Shown piece by piece: positions 20,105 through 29,099 of a stretch of DNA of 64,000 nucleotides. The stretch spans positions 806,001 through 870,000 of the forward strand of contig NZ_FOUK01000002.1 of assembly GCF_900114845.1 (NCBI RefSeq). The letters run 5' to 3'. This DNA comes from Pimelobacter simplex (lineage in GTDB: Bacteria; Actinomycetota; Actinomycetes; Propionibacteriales; Nocardioidaceae). The notes under the pieces are model-generated. The model made no database searches. It was not told the origin of the DNA and saw only the letters and a program-made list of their open reading frames with translations. A program made the translations under genes and the position numbers. Position 1 is the first letter of the stretch, and each line of letters opens with the position of its first letter.

Positions 20105-21457
20105 TCAGCGCGCCCGGGAGCGGGCGGCCGAGCAGCGCACCGAGCTCGACGGCGACGACGCCTTCACGACGACGTAGACCTTGCCGCCCCCGCGCTTGCG
20201 CACCCCGAAGCCGAACTTGCCGGCGGCGTCGGCCCGTCCGGCCCCGATCTTGCGCGCCTTGCGGCCCTTCTTCTGGAAGGCGACGACCCGGCCCGGCCGG
20301 CAGGACGCGACCGACGAGGTGACCCGGCCCTTCACCCGCTTGCCGGCGCCGGTGAGCCTGACCGACCGGGCGACCGTGCGCGGCGGGAAGAGGCTGCTGC
20401 TGATCGTGATGGCGCCGACCCGGTTGGCGTTCCGGTCGACGAACCAGAGGCGGCCGTCGGGACCGAAGGCGAGGTCGCGCGGCTGCCACGGAGCGATCCG
20501 GACCCGGGAGACCACGCCGGCGGTGGTGATCCGGCCGATCGCGCCGTCCTCGGCCCACCACAGCGCGCCGTCGGGGCCGAGCGTCATCGAGCCCGGCACC
20601 GGGTCCACGTTGCGGGCCAGGTCGGGCAGCGACGTCGCCCGGAACCTCCCGCCGGAGAACCGGCCGACCATGCCGCCCTCGGGATAGGTGGCGACCGAGC
20701 CGGGGGTGAATCCGGTCCCCCACAGGCCGCCGTCGCGGGCGAACGCCAGCGAGAACGTGTCGACCGAGGAGTCCGGCCAGCGCGCCGGGTAGGTCACGGC
20801 GTTGCCCGCCTCGTCGATGCGTCGCAGGTAGCCGCCCGCGTCGGCGTGCCACAGGGCGCCGTCGGGCGCGACGGCCATCGGGGACGGCGAGAGGTAGGAC
20901 CCGATGCTGCTCCAGCCCTCGAGCCCGCTGCCGTCCGGCTTCTTGCCCAGCAGCCGGTAGACCCGGTCGCCGCCTGCGCCGCCGGTCTCGGTGAGCCACA
21001 CACCGCGGCCCCGGCCGGCGACGAGCTCGTCGAAGATCCGGCCGCTGTCGTTGGTCCCGATGCTCTCCACCGCGCCGGACGACGTCGCACGCTGGATCCT
21101 GGCGCCGCTGTCGGTGAGGAACCACAGGTAGCCGTCGGCCCCGGAGGCGAGCTCCGTGGGTCCGCTGCCGCCGCTGGTGACCGGGAGCGGGAACTCCGTG
21201 ATCACGCCGCGGGACGTGACCCGGGCGAGCTTCCAGCCCTTCGACTCCGTCACCCAGAGGTTGCCGTCGGGGCCCCGCACGATCGAGTCCAGGCCGGCGC
21301 CGGACGTCGGCACGGGGTAGGTCGCGATGCGCGGTGCCTGCGCGGCCCGCTCGGCCGGCGTCCCCGCGTCCGTCTCGTCCGCGCCCGCCGGGTCCGCCCC
21401 GGAAAGCACACCCACCAGCAGCACCCCGGCCGCCACTGCTCCCACGCTCCTGCGCAC
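20105..21457 (-). CDS. Secreted virginiamycin B lyase-like beta-propeller protein
   Basis: This 450-residue exported protein has a signal peptide (about 1-27), then repeated blades with the pattern GPDGNLWVTES, GADGYLWFLTD, APDGALWHAD, GPDGALWWAED and GPDGRLWFVD. That repeat is typical of Vgb (virginiamycin B lyase) and related NHL-like propellers. The last 90 residues form a basic, Lys/Gly-rich domain. I chose GTG at 21457, which has GGAGGAGGG upstream. True streptogramin lyase activity is unlikely to be inferable; many Vgb-like proteins have no known substrate. Confidence 0.8.
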   Translation of the reverse strand: MRRSVGAVAAGVLLVGVLSGADPAGADETDAGTPAERAAQAPRIATYPVPTSGAGLDSIVRGPDGNLWVTESKGWKLARVTSRGVITEFPLPVTSGGSGPTELASGADGYLWFLTDSGARIQRATSSGAVESIGTNDSGRIFDELVAGRGRGVWLTETGGAGGDRVYRLLGKKPDGSGLEGWSSIGSYLSPSPMAVAPDGALWHADAGGYLRRIDEAGNAVTYPARWPDSSVDTFSLAFARDGGLWGTGFTPGSVATYPEGGMVGRFSGGRFRATSLPDLARNVDPVPGSMTLGPDGALWWAEDGAIGRITTAGVVSRVRIAPWQPRDLAFGPDGRLWFVDRNANRVGAITISSSLFPPRTVARSVRLTGAGKRVKGRVTSSVASCRPGRVVAFQKKGRKARKIGAGRADAAGKFGFGVRKRGGGKVYVVVKASSPSSSVRCSAARSRAR

Positions 21458-21567
21458 TGCACCCTCCTCCGCTCCCGGACACGTCCCCACCGACGCTAGA
21501 GGGGGTGTCTCCACACACCGTGGGACGAGAACCGTGAAGCCGGGAGAGCCGCGGCACACGTGATGGG

Positions 21568-22494
21568 ATGGGTCGCATGACGTCCCACCGGCCGCGGGCC
21601 CGCGTGGCCCCCGGCGCCGAGATGGCCGACGTGCTCGCCGCGGCCCTGCGCGACCAGGGCCGCTCGCTGACCTGGCTGCGCGAGCGGCTGCGTGCCCGCG
21701 GCATCGAGGTCAGCCTGTCCGCGCTGAGCTACTGGCGCTCCGGCGAGCGGCGGCCCGAGGGCGCGGCCTCGCACGAGGCGATCGCCGTGATCGAGGAGCT
21801 CCTCGAGCTGGCACCGGGAGCGCTCGGCGACCGGATCGGCCCCTCCCGCCGCTCCGGCGTCCGGGCGCGGACGGCGCACGTCGGCGAGATCGTGGACAGC
21901 AGCGGGACCGACGCCCTCGCCCGGGCCCTCGACGACCTCGGCCTCGCCGACGCGCCGTCGCGCGCCCTCGACGAGGCGGCGTCGTTCACGGTCGACCTCG
22001 ACGAGCGCGGGTGCTTCGGGGCGATCCGCTCACGCCTGCGCATCCGGGCGCTCGCCGAGAGCGTGGACCGGATCCCGCTGTGGTTCCTGGTCGACCGGCA
22101 GGTGCCCGAGCCGCTCCGCCTCGCCGACCTGCGCGGCGCCGTCCCCGCCCGCCGCGTCGACGACCTCGACGCCGGCCTCGTGGTGCAGGAGGTGCTGCTC
22201 GAGCGCCCCCTCGCCAGCGGCGAGGCGACCGTCGTGGAGGCGACCTTCGAGGTGGCCCGGGGGGACGAGCGCGCGGACACCGAGTTCGTGCTGAGTCCTC
22301 CGCGCCGGATCAGCGAGATCGAGCTGTGGGTCCGCTTCGACCGCGCCCGGGTGCCGGCCGCGTGCACGCTGCGCAGTGCCGAGCTCGGGGGCACGGCGAC
22401 CGAGGTGGGCATCGACCTGAGCGCGGTGACCGGCGTCCACCACGCGGTGCGCGGCTTCGGGCCGGGCACGGTGGGCGTCCACTGGACGTGGTGA
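21568..22494 (+). CDS. Possible DNA-binding regulator with a unique C-terminal domain
   Basis: This protein has 308 residues from the ATG at 21568; a second ATG at 21577 is also possible. Residues about 20-85 (LAAALRDQGRSLTWLRERL, then SALSYWRSGERRPEGAAS) read like an XRE-type helix-turn-helix, in which the SYWRSGERRP stretch would be the recognition turn. The remaining 200 residues are predicted mostly beta, with no family I recognise. There is no membrane segment. It ends 1 nt before the convergent GNAT gene. A sensor-regulator role is a guess. Confidence 0.65.
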   Translation: MGRMTSHRPRARVAPGAEMADVLAAALRDQGRSLTWLRERLRARGIEVSLSALSYWRSGERRPEGAASHEAIAVIEELLELAPGALGDRIGPSRRSGVRARTAHVGEIVDSSGTDALARALDDLGLADAPSRALDEAASFTVDLDERGCFGAIRSRLRIRALAESVDRIPLWFLVDRQVPEPLRLADLRGAVPARRVDDLDAGLVVQEVLLERPLASGEATVVEATFEVARGDERADTEFVLSPPRRISEIELWVRFDRARVPAACTLRSAELGGTATEVGIDLSAVTGVHHAVRGFGPGTVGVHWTW

Positions 22495-22495
22495 G

Positions 22496-23389
22496 TCAGC
22501 CGAGGACCAGCTGCACCGTGTCGGCCACCGCGCGGTAGCCCAGCGCCTGGTAGAGCGCGTTGGACGTCGGGTTCGCCTGGTCGGTGAACAGCGTGACCCG
22601 CTCGCCGCGTGCGCGCAGCAGCCGGGACACCTCGGCGACCGCGGCGGCGGCCCAGCCGCGGCCGCGCTCGGCGGCGGGGGTGAACACGGGGCCGATCCGC
22701 CCGACGCCGTACGCGGGCGGGTTGGCGCCGGTCAGGTGCACCGGCCGGTCGTCGGGGTCGACCCAGAACCAGAGCACGCCCTCGTCGAGCTTGCGCTCGA
22801 TGTCGTGCAGCCCGAACGCGCTCGCCTCGGCGGAGTGCCCGCCGGTGCGGCCCGCCTGCTCGTCGGCGTCGACGAAGAACTGGTGGACCCAGGTGAGCGC
22901 GAGGTCCGCCTCGCCGGCCCGGACCGGCCGCAGCCGGCCGGGCACCGGGCGCGGCTCGACCAGCGTGCCGAGCTCGAAGAGCCGGTGGTGCAGGTGCACC
23001 TCGACGGTGCCACCGGTGGCCTCGGCGACCGCCGCCAGGAAGACGTCGGCCGCGGGCCGGAGCCCGGTCGCGCCGCGCACCTCCTCGCCCCGCGCGAGCA
23101 CCGCGGAGGCGAGCGCCCGGACGGCGTCGTCGGGCATCGCCAGCAGGTAGACCGGGTACGGCGCGAACGGTGCCGTCCGCATCGCCAGCCCCGCGATCGC
23201 GCCGGCGTCGTCGCGCACGACCGCGAACCAGGCGTGCGGGATCCCCTCCGGAGCGCCGTGCTCGGCGAACCGGGCGGCGATCGTGGCGACCACGGTGCCG
23301 GTCACCGGCTCCTCGGCGAGCACCTCACCGGCGACGGCCAGGAACTCGCGGGGATCGTCGGTGAACCAGACGTCGTACTCGGTGGGCAT
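22496..23389 (-). CDS. GNAT-family N-acetyltransferase
   Basis: This 297-residue protein has a C-terminal GNAT domain with the acetyl-CoA-binding region (PVFTPAAERGRGWAAAAVAEVSRLL) and the closing ANPTSNALYQALGYR motif. The N-terminal half looks like a diverged second GNAT-type domain (IAGLAMRTAPFAPYPVYLL). Such two-domain acetyltransferases act on varied small amines, and the acceptor here is unknown. The ATG at 23389 is followed by MPTEYDVWF. It lies alone between unrelated genes. Confidence 0.85.
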   Translation of the reverse strand: MPTEYDVWFTDDPREFLAVAGEVLAEEPVTGTVVATIAARFAEHGAPEGIPHAWFAVVRDDAGAIAGLAMRTAPFAPYPVYLLAMPDDAVRALASAVLARGEEVRGATGLRPAADVFLAAVAEATGGTVEVHLHHRLFELGTLVEPRPVPGRLRPVRAGEADLALTWVHQFFVDADEQAGRTGGHSAEASAFGLHDIERKLDEGVLWFWVDPDDRPVHLTGANPPAYGVGRIGPVFTPAAERGRGWAAAAVAEVSRLLRARGERVTLFTDQANPTSNALYQALGYRAVADTVQLVLG

Positions 23390-23431
23390 GGCTCATCGTG
23401 GCGTCCGCGCCGGGGGTCGCTCAACCCGGTT

Positions 23432-24403
23432 TCAGCCGACGGCCTGGACCTCGAGGCCGCTCAGCGTCGGCGTCCGGGCGACTCGGTCGAACCCGATCTG
23501 AGCATCCCCGGTGAACCGCAGGGTCCGCACGCCGCCGGGCGTGGCGTAGCGGATCGCACCCTCGATCGCGACGCCGTCGAGCGCCGCGTCGACGGTCAGC
23601 GTCGGCCGGCCCGCGAAGCCCTTCCACCAGCCGGGCGCGGTGGGATCGCCACCGGCGAGCGGGGTGGCGACGATGTCGTAGAACGGGCACCTCCCGAAGG
23701 CCTCCGCGGTACCGCACGTGTCGGCCTGGGCGGCCAGGTCCGCGGCGAGGACCTGGCGCGCGGCGTCGTTCGCGCGCAGCACGAGCTCCGGCTGGGGCGT
23801 CGGCTCCCCCGGCAGCACGACGACCGGAACGGGCGCCGCGGCGAAGTACGGCGCCACCCGCTTCTCGGCCGCGTAGCCGGCCGGGTAGAGCGGCTGCACG
23901 TCGTCGCCCTCGCCGATGAACCGCGGCCGGCGCTCGACCACGACGCCGCCGAGCCGGATCTCGCTGTCGGCGTTGCGCAGCGCCGGCTCGTCCCAGGCGA
24001 TCGCACCGGTCATCGGCGCGGCCACCCGCCAGCCGTCGTCGTCGCGGCCGAGCCGCAGCGTCCAGGTGTGCTCCTCACCCGCGAGCCGGTAGCGCACGGC
24101 GACCTCGGCCCGGTCGGTCCCGGTGACCTCGGGTTCGCCGAGCCCGACCACCTCGATCCGCTCGTCGGCGGTCGCGAGGAGCGGGGCCGCGTCGGCCAGG
24201 GCCGGCGTCGGCTCGGACGTCAGCCGGGCCAGCTCGGCGAGCTGTTCGGCCTCGCCCGAGGCGACCAGGTCGACGTACTGCTGGGCGACCCGGGCCGCGC
24301 CGTCGCTCGCCGACGAGCGCGCCCGGACCACCAGGACCACCGCGACCGCGGCCACGACGAGCACCGTCGCCACAAGGACCGCGACGACGCCACGCCGGCT
24401 CAC
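23432..24403 (-). CDS. Membrane-anchored protein of unknown function
   Basis: This 323-residue protein has one N-terminal transmembrane helix (about 6-26) and a large extracytoplasmic part. The first 100 residues after the anchor (AARVAQQYVDLVASGEAEQL and the following beta-rich stretch) are compatible with an NTF2-like or DUF4878-type fold. Two cysteines at about residues 233 and 241 (TCGTAEAFGRCPF) could form a disulfide. The GTG start at 24403 overlaps the stop of the upstream gene (GTGA). I do not recognise the family; an envelope function is inferred from topology. Confidence 0.7.
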   Translation of the reverse strand: MSRRGVVAVLVATVLVVAAVAVVLVVRARSSASDGAARVAQQYVDLVASGEAEQLAELARLTSEPTPALADAAPLLATADERIEVVGLGEPEVTGTDRAEVAVRYRLAGEEHTWTLRLGRDDDGWRVAAPMTGAIAWDEPALRNADSEIRLGGVVVERRPRFIGEGDDVQPLYPAGYAAEKRVAPYFAAAPVPVVVLPGEPTPQPELVLRANDAARQVLAADLAAQADTCGTAEAFGRCPFYDIVATPLAGGDPTAPGWWKGFAGRPTLTVDAALDGVAIEGAIRYATPGGVRTLRFTGDAQIGFDRVARTPTLSGLEVQAVG

Positions 24404-25248
24404 CGCGCCGGCTCCAGCTTGTAGTGCAGCCGCATCGCCGTCGCGCCCCACAGCCGCAGCACGTGGTCGGTGCGCAGCACCCCGCGGTCGTCGACGTAGA
24501 GGTGGAAGCTCTCGTGCACGGGCACCCGGGCGGCATGGGTGCGCCCGCCGTCGTCGGCGACCACGTAGGCGCCGTCGGCACCGAACCGGCCGGACGGCGA
24601 GACCAGCCGGAACGAGCCGTCGGGCAGCACCTCGGGGCGCAGGAAGACCTGGAGGTTGCCGGACTCGAGGGGGAAGGCCACGTGCACCGACGCCCGGGCG
24701 GCGCCGGGCAGCCGTCGTGCCGAGTAGCACCCGCTGAAGACGTAGTCCCCCGTCGCGCGCAGGGTGCGCAGCCAGCCGGCCGCCACCTGCCGGCCGGCGG
24801 CGTCGCGGATCACCGACACCCGGCTGTCCATCCCCTGGGCCACGTCGAGCGGGCGCATCGGGAGCGCGAGCTGCTCCACCCGCTTGCCGAAGAAGCGCGA
24901 GATCAGCTCGCCGCCCGGCCACGCCCACGGCGACCAGCCGCTCCACACCTCGACGCCCCAGGCGGAGGTGTGCTCGTAGAAGTCGCGTACCTGCGGCGCG
25001 ACGTCGCGCGCCCGGAAGCCCGGCCCGTCGAGCAGGTCGAGGGAGGCCAGCAGGCCCGCGCCGGACGTCGTCTCGTCGACGGTGCCGCCGTGCACCGCGG
25101 CCTCGGCGGCGAGCCAGCCGTCGCGGACCACCGCCGACGTGCTCGTCGGCGCCCGCAGCCAGGCGTGCTCCCCCGCCGGGTCGATCGGCCGGCCCAGCGC
25201 GCGCCAGAGCTTGCGCGTGCTCAGGTCGACGAGGGGCGTGACGGCCAC
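24400..25248 (-). CDS. Conserved protein of unknown function downstream of metG
   Basis: This 282-residue protein has no signal peptide or transmembrane helix. Notable stretches are WSPWAWPGGELISRFFGKRV and HESFHLYVDDRGVLRTDHVL. I place the start at GTG 25248, 8 nt after the metG stop. The ribosome-binding site is poor, so translation may depend on coupling to metG. The next gene overlaps its stop. I cannot name a family; the composition suggests a mixed alpha/beta globular protein. Confidence 0.65.
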   Translation of the reverse strand: MAVTPLVDLSTRKLWRALGRPIDPAGEHAWLRAPTSTSAVVRDGWLAAEAAVHGGTVDETTSGAGLLASLDLLDGPGFRARDVAPQVRDFYEHTSAWGVEVWSGWSPWAWPGGELISRFFGKRVEQLALPMRPLDVAQGMDSRVSVIRDAAGRQVAAGWLRTLRATGDYVFSGCYSARRLPGAARASVHVAFPLESGNLQVFLRPEVLPDGSFRLVSPSGRFGADGAYVVADDGGRTHAARVPVHESFHLYVDDRGVLRTDHVLRLWGATAMRLHYKLEPAR

Positions 25249-25256
25249 CGGACCGG

Positions 25257-27053
25257 TCAGCCGCCCAGGCGGGCGAGCTCGTCGTCGACCACCGACGGGT
25301 CGAGCTTGACGAAGACCGGGCTCGGCTTGGCGACCGCACGGCCAACCTCGATCGGCGCCCGGCGCCAGGCCGGGAAGCCGTCGTAGTCGCCGGTGATGAT
25401 CGGGTAGCCGCGCTCGGCGTCGTCGAGGTCGGCGACCTCGTCGATGCGCGGCATCGGCGCGATCGTTCCGGCGCCGCCGAGGGCCTTGTCGACCTCGTTG
25501 GCCGAGAACGGCAGGAACGGGCTGAGCACCAGGTTGAGGTCGGCGACGCACTGGGCCATGACGTGCAGGATCGTGCCCAGCCGCTCGCGCTGCGCCTCGT
25601 CCTTGAGCTTCCACGGCTCGGAGTCGGAGACGTACTTGTTGACCTCGGCGACGGCGCGCATCGCCTCGCCGATCGCCTGCTTCTGGCGGTGCTTGCCGAT
25701 CAGGTCGCCGACGACGCCGAAGGCCTCCTCGACGGCGGCCAGGACGGCCTCGTCCTCGGGCGCCAGCGGGCCCGCGGCCGGCAGCTCGCCGAAGTTCTTG
25801 GCGATCAGCGTCGCCGTGCGGTTGACCAGGTTGCCCCAGCCGGCCACGAGCTCGTCGTTGGTCCGCCGGACGAACTCGGCCCAGGTGAAGTCGGAGTCCT
25901 GGTTCTCGGGGCCCGCGGAGGCGACGAAGTAGCGGAAGGCGTCGGGCTGGTAGCGCGCGAGCAGGTCGTGCACGTAGATGACGATCTTCTTCGACGAGGA
26001 GAACTTCTTGCCCTCCATCGTGAGGAACTCCGAGGAGACGACCTCGGTCGGCAGGTTGAGCACGCCGTACTCGCGGGGTGCGCCGCCCTTGTCGCCCTTG
26101 CCGGCGTAGGCGAGCAGCTCGGCCGGCCAGATCTGGGAGTGGAAGGTGATGTTGTCCTTGCCCATGAAGTAGTAGGACAGCGCCTCGGGGTCGTTCCACC
26201 ACGCGCGCCAGGCGTCCGGGTCGCCGCTGCGCCGGGCCCACTCGATGGACGCCGACAGGTACCCGATCACCGCGTCGAACCAGACGTAGAGCTTCTTCGT
26301 GGGGTTCTCGCGCCAGCCGTCGAGCGGGACGGCGATGCCCCAGTCGATGTCGCGGGTCATCGCGCGCGGCCGGATCTCCTTGAGGATGTTCTTGGAGAAC
26401 CGGATGACGTTGGGCCGCCACAGGCCGGTCGCCTCGCGCCCGTCGAGCCACTCGGTGAGCGCCTCGGCCAGCGCCGGCAGGTCGAGGAAGAAGTGCTGGG
26501 TCTCGATGAACTCCGGCTTCTCGCCGTTGATCTTGGAGCGCGGGTCGATCAGGTCGTGCGGGTCGAGCTGGTTGCCGCAGTTGTCGCACTGGTCGCCGCG
26601 GGCGCCGTCGTAGCCGCAGATCGGGCAGGTGCCCTCGATGTAGCGGTCGGGCAGCGTGCGTCCGGTCGACGGCGAGATCGCGCCGTAGGTCGTCTGCTCG
26701 ACGAAGTAGCCGTTCTCGTAGACGCCGAGGAAGAGCTCCTGCACGACCGCGTGGTGGTTGCGCGTGGTGGTGCGGGTGTAGAGGTCGTAGCTGACCCCCA
26801 GCGCGACAAGGTCCTCGACGATGAGCCGGTGGTTCTTGTCGGCGAGCTCCTGCGGGGTCATCCCCGCCTCGTCGGCGGCGATCAGGATCGGCGTGCCGTG
26901 CTCGTCGGAGCCGGACACCATCAGGACGTCGTTGCCCGCCATCCGCTGGTACCTGCTGAACACGTCGGACGGGACGCCGAAGCCGGCCACGTGGCCGATG
27001 TGGCGGGGACCGTTGGCGTAGGGCCAGGCGACAGCGGAGAGGACGTGCGTCAT
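25257..27053 (-). CDS. metG: Methionyl-tRNA synthetase
   Basis: MetG (598 residues) charges tRNA-Met with methionine. HIGH is at 18-21. The zinc knuckle contains Cys143, Cys146, Cys156 and Cys159 (CPICGYDG and CDNCG), and the KMSKS-equivalent loop KFSSSK is at 350-355. It lacks the C-terminal dimerisation domain found in longer forms. A longer open frame upstream overlaps the amidase gene and is not coding. The start is ATG at 27053 with TAGGAT exactly 7 nt upstream, suggesting a leaderless transcript that begins inside the 3' end region of the upstream gene. Confidence 0.97.
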   Translation of the reverse strand: MTHVLSAVAWPYANGPRHIGHVAGFGVPSDVFSRYQRMAGNDVLMVSGSDEHGTPILIAADEAGMTPQELADKNHRLIVEDLVALGVSYDLYTRTTTRNHHAVVQELFLGVYENGYFVEQTTYGAISPSTGRTLPDRYIEGTCPICGYDGARGDQCDNCGNQLDPHDLIDPRSKINGEKPEFIETQHFFLDLPALAEALTEWLDGREATGLWRPNVIRFSKNILKEIRPRAMTRDIDWGIAVPLDGWRENPTKKLYVWFDAVIGYLSASIEWARRSGDPDAWRAWWNDPEALSYYFMGKDNITFHSQIWPAELLAYAGKGDKGGAPREYGVLNLPTEVVSSEFLTMEGKKFSSSKKIVIYVHDLLARYQPDAFRYFVASAGPENQDSDFTWAEFVRRTNDELVAGWGNLVNRTATLIAKNFGELPAAGPLAPEDEAVLAAVEEAFGVVGDLIGKHRQKQAIGEAMRAVAEVNKYVSDSEPWKLKDEAQRERLGTILHVMAQCVADLNLVLSPFLPFSANEVDKALGGAGTIAPMPRIDEVADLDDAERGYPIITGDYDGFPAWRRAPIEVGRAVAKPSPVFVKLDPSVVDDELARLGG

Positions 27054-27060
27054 GCCCTGA

Positions 27061-27066
27061 ATCCTA
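27061..27066 (-). promoter_or_regulatory. Candidate leaderless -10 box of metG
   Basis: TAGGAT on the minus strand, 7 nt before the metG ATG. Confidence 0.45.
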
Positions 27067-27076
27067 GGGTTCGCGC

Positions 27077-28312
27077 CTAGGTGTTGAAGCGGCGCATCCG
27101 GCGGGCGGTCCGGGCGCGGATCCGCGGCAGCTCGGCGTACAGGTAGCGACCGGGGCACGCGGTGTCGTTGGTGTCGCGGTGCCCGTCGATCACGGGGAGC
27201 ACGACCTTGCGGCCCTTGCGGTACTTGTCGCTGCCGCGCGAGGTCACCCGGATGGTGCCCGCGGCGTTGCGGTGGTACTTGGCCAGCTTCCAGGCCGCGA
27301 CCCGGGTGACGCCGGCGATGACGGCGTCGCTGGGCGCCGCCGCGTCGTGGTTGCCGAGGACGGCGATGCCCACCGAGACGTGGTTGAAGCCGAGGGTGTG
27401 CGCGCCCTGGGTCTGGCCCTTGGGACGGCGCCGCCCGGCCCAGATCCGGCCGAAGCGGTCGACGAAGAAGTTGTAGCCCACGTCGGACCAGCCGAGGGAC
27501 TTCGTGTGGTAGCGGTAGATCCCGCGCAGGATGGCCGGCACGTCGGCGGCGGCGTAGTCGTTGGCGGTCGCGGTGTGGTGGACGTGCACCTGCTTGATCG
27601 TGCGCACCTGCACCGGCGTGCCGCTCGCCCAGCGCGGGTCGGCACCCCACTGGGCGCGGGTGTAGAAGGCGGGCTGGCGGTTCGGTGCCTTCTTCTTGGG
27701 CACCGCGCGCCCCGCGACGGCGGGCTCGTCGCGGACCGGGGCCACGGCCGGGGTGAGGGTGCTGTCGCCCGCGCGGCGGCCCGGGTCGATGAGGGTGAGC
27801 ACCGGCTGCACCATCGCGCCGGCCACCTCGACCTGGACGCCGTCGCTCGGCCCGACCCAGAGCGGCTCGGTGGCCGAGGGCGTGGCCCGGGCCTCGGCGC
27901 TGGCCGCGTTGGGCCGGTCGTGCAGCTCGGAGAGCCGGCGCCAGGCACCCCAGCCGCCTCCGACGGCGCGGACCCGGACCCGGACCTGCGCGGCGCCCCG
28001 GCCGTCGTGCCAGGTGACGCCGAGCATCGCGAAGCGGTCGGTGTCGAGCGCGGCGGTGCGGACCGGTCCGGCGGCCCGGGCCAGACCGCCGGCGCCGACC
28101 GCGAGCGGGATGTCGACGGCGCTGACGACGTCGTCGGCGTCCTCGGCGCGCAGCCGCACCCGGGGGCCGGCGGTGACCGGAGCGGCGGCGCCGGCCGCGC
28201 TCGCGGGGCCGGCGCCGGTGGCGAGCGCGACCACCGGGACGGCCGCCACGGCGGCGGCCAGCCCGGCCAGGTCACGACGACGGAAGGACGAGTCCGAGAA
28301 GCTCATGACCAT
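27077..28312 (-). CDS. Exported peptidoglycan-recognition N-acetylmuramoyl-L-alanine amidase
   Basis: This 411-residue enzyme has a Tat-type signal ([20 protein letters not shown]), a linker with a beta-sandwich-like region, and a C-terminal PGRP/Amidase_2 domain (about 215-400). Zinc ligands are expected in VHVHHTA and at His378 and Cys386 ([12 protein letters not shown]). It would cleave the amide between MurNAc and L-Ala of peptidoglycan. Tat export agrees with tatB elsewhere in the window. The start is at 28312 or the second Met at 28306; no good ribosome-binding site is visible for either. A 9-bp direct-repeat array lies upstream. Confidence 0.9.
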   Translation of the reverse strand: MVMSFSDSSFRRRDLAGLAAAVAAVPVVALATGAGPASAAGAAAPVTAGPRVRLRAEDADDVVSAVDIPLAVGAGGLARAAGPVRTAALDTDRFAMLGVTWHDGRGAAQVRVRVRAVGGGWGAWRRLSELHDRPNAASAEARATPSATEPLWVGPSDGVQVEVAGAMVQPVLTLIDPGRRAGDSTLTPAVAPVRDEPAVAGRAVPKKKAPNRQPAFYTRAQWGADPRWASGTPVQVRTIKQVHVHHTATANDYAAADVPAILRGIYRYHTKSLGWSDVGYNFFVDRFGRIWAGRRRPKGQTQGAHTLGFNHVSVGIAVLGNHDAAAPSDAVIAGVTRVAAWKLAKYHRNAAGTIRVTSRGSDKYRKGRKVVLPVIDGHRDTNDTACPGRYLYAELPRIRARTARRMRRFNT

Positions 28313-28379
28313 CGAGCATGCGTCATCGGAGCCCGCTGCGCGAGTCCTCGGTCCGCGTGTCGCCGATCGCCGGGGCTAA

Positions 28380-28406
28380 ATCACACCCGTCACACCAGTC
28401 ACAGAG
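28380..28406. promoter_or_regulatory. Three 9-bp direct repeats, MtrA-like box
   Basis: ATCACACCC, GTCACACCA and GTCACAGAG lie end to end at 28380-28388, 28389-28397 and 28398-28406. Two adjacent GTCACA-type 9-mers are the described form of the mycobacterial MtrA binding motif. MtrA controls cell-wall hydrolase genes, and the downstream gene is a wall amidase. Confidence 0.45.
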
Positions 28407-28409
28407 GTA

Positions 28410-29045
28410 TCAGCTGAAGTCGAGCTCGCCGTTGCGGGCCCGCTTGAGCTCGGAGAAGTAGGGGAAGGCGGCGACGGCCACGCAGCCGTCCCACAGCTTC
28501 CCGGCGTCCTCGCCGCGCGGGATCTTGGTGAGCACCGGGCCGAAGAAGGCCGTGCCGTTGACGTGGATCGTCGGCGTGCCGACGTCGTTGCCGACCGCGT
28601 CCATGCCCTCGTGGTGCGAGCGCGCCACCTTCTCGTCGTACGACGCGTCGCTCGCGGCCGCGATCAGGTCGGCGTCGAGCCCGGTCTCCTCGAGGACCTC
28701 GGCGATCAGCCCGAGGCCGCCGTCGGGCTCGTGGTCGAGGCGCCGGCCGTCGAGGTGGATGCGCTGGCCGAAGGCGTCGTACATCGGGCGGAGCACCTTG
28801 TCGCCGTAGCGCTCCTGCGCGGCGATGAGCACGCGCACCGGGCCCCAGGCCGGGGCGAGGAGCTGGCGGTACTCGTCGGGGATGTCCTTGTCCTGGTTGA
28901 GGTAGGCCAGGCTCATGACGTGCCAGGCGACCTCGACCGGCCGCACCTTCTCGACCTCGAGAATCCACCGCGAGGTGATCCAGGCGAAGGGGCACAGCGG
29001 GTCGAACCAGACGTCGGCGCGGTTGCGCTCGGAAGTGTCAGCCAT
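28410..29045 (-). CDS. Mycothiol-dependent nitroreductase-like DsbA-family protein
   Basis: This 211-residue thioredoxin-fold protein resembles Rv2466c, a mycothiol-dependent reductase active on nitro compounds and on mycothiol mixed disulfides. The redox motif is DPLCPFAW, with a single active cysteine (Cys18) instead of CxxC, as in that family, followed by the TSRWILEVE helix. Later NDVGTPTIHVNGTAFFGPV contains the cis-Pro loop. The length is close to the usual 207. The start is ATG at 29045. It appears to be monocistronic. Confidence 0.85.
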   Translation of the reverse strand: MADTSERNRADVWFDPLCPFAWITSRWILEVEKVRPVEVAWHVMSLAYLNQDKDIPDEYRQLLAPAWGPVRVLIAAQERYGDKVLRPMYDAFGQRIHLDGRRLDHEPDGGLGLIAEVLEETGLDADLIAAASDASYDEKVARSHHEGMDAVGNDVGTPTIHVNGTAFFGPVLTKIPRGEDAGKLWDGCVAVAAFPYFSELKRARNGELDFS

Positions 29046-29099
29046 GCCTCTCCAACCTTCACCTCCCGCCCCGGCATTCCCGGGCGGAGAGGAACGTTC

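Noticed and set aside
19170..21704. A single 844-codon frame that joins the alpha/beta hydrolase to sequence opposite its neighbour
   Set aside because: The N-terminal part is out-of-frame sequence over the Vgb-like gene. The real hydrolase begins at 20075, where a TANNNT box and family start coincide.
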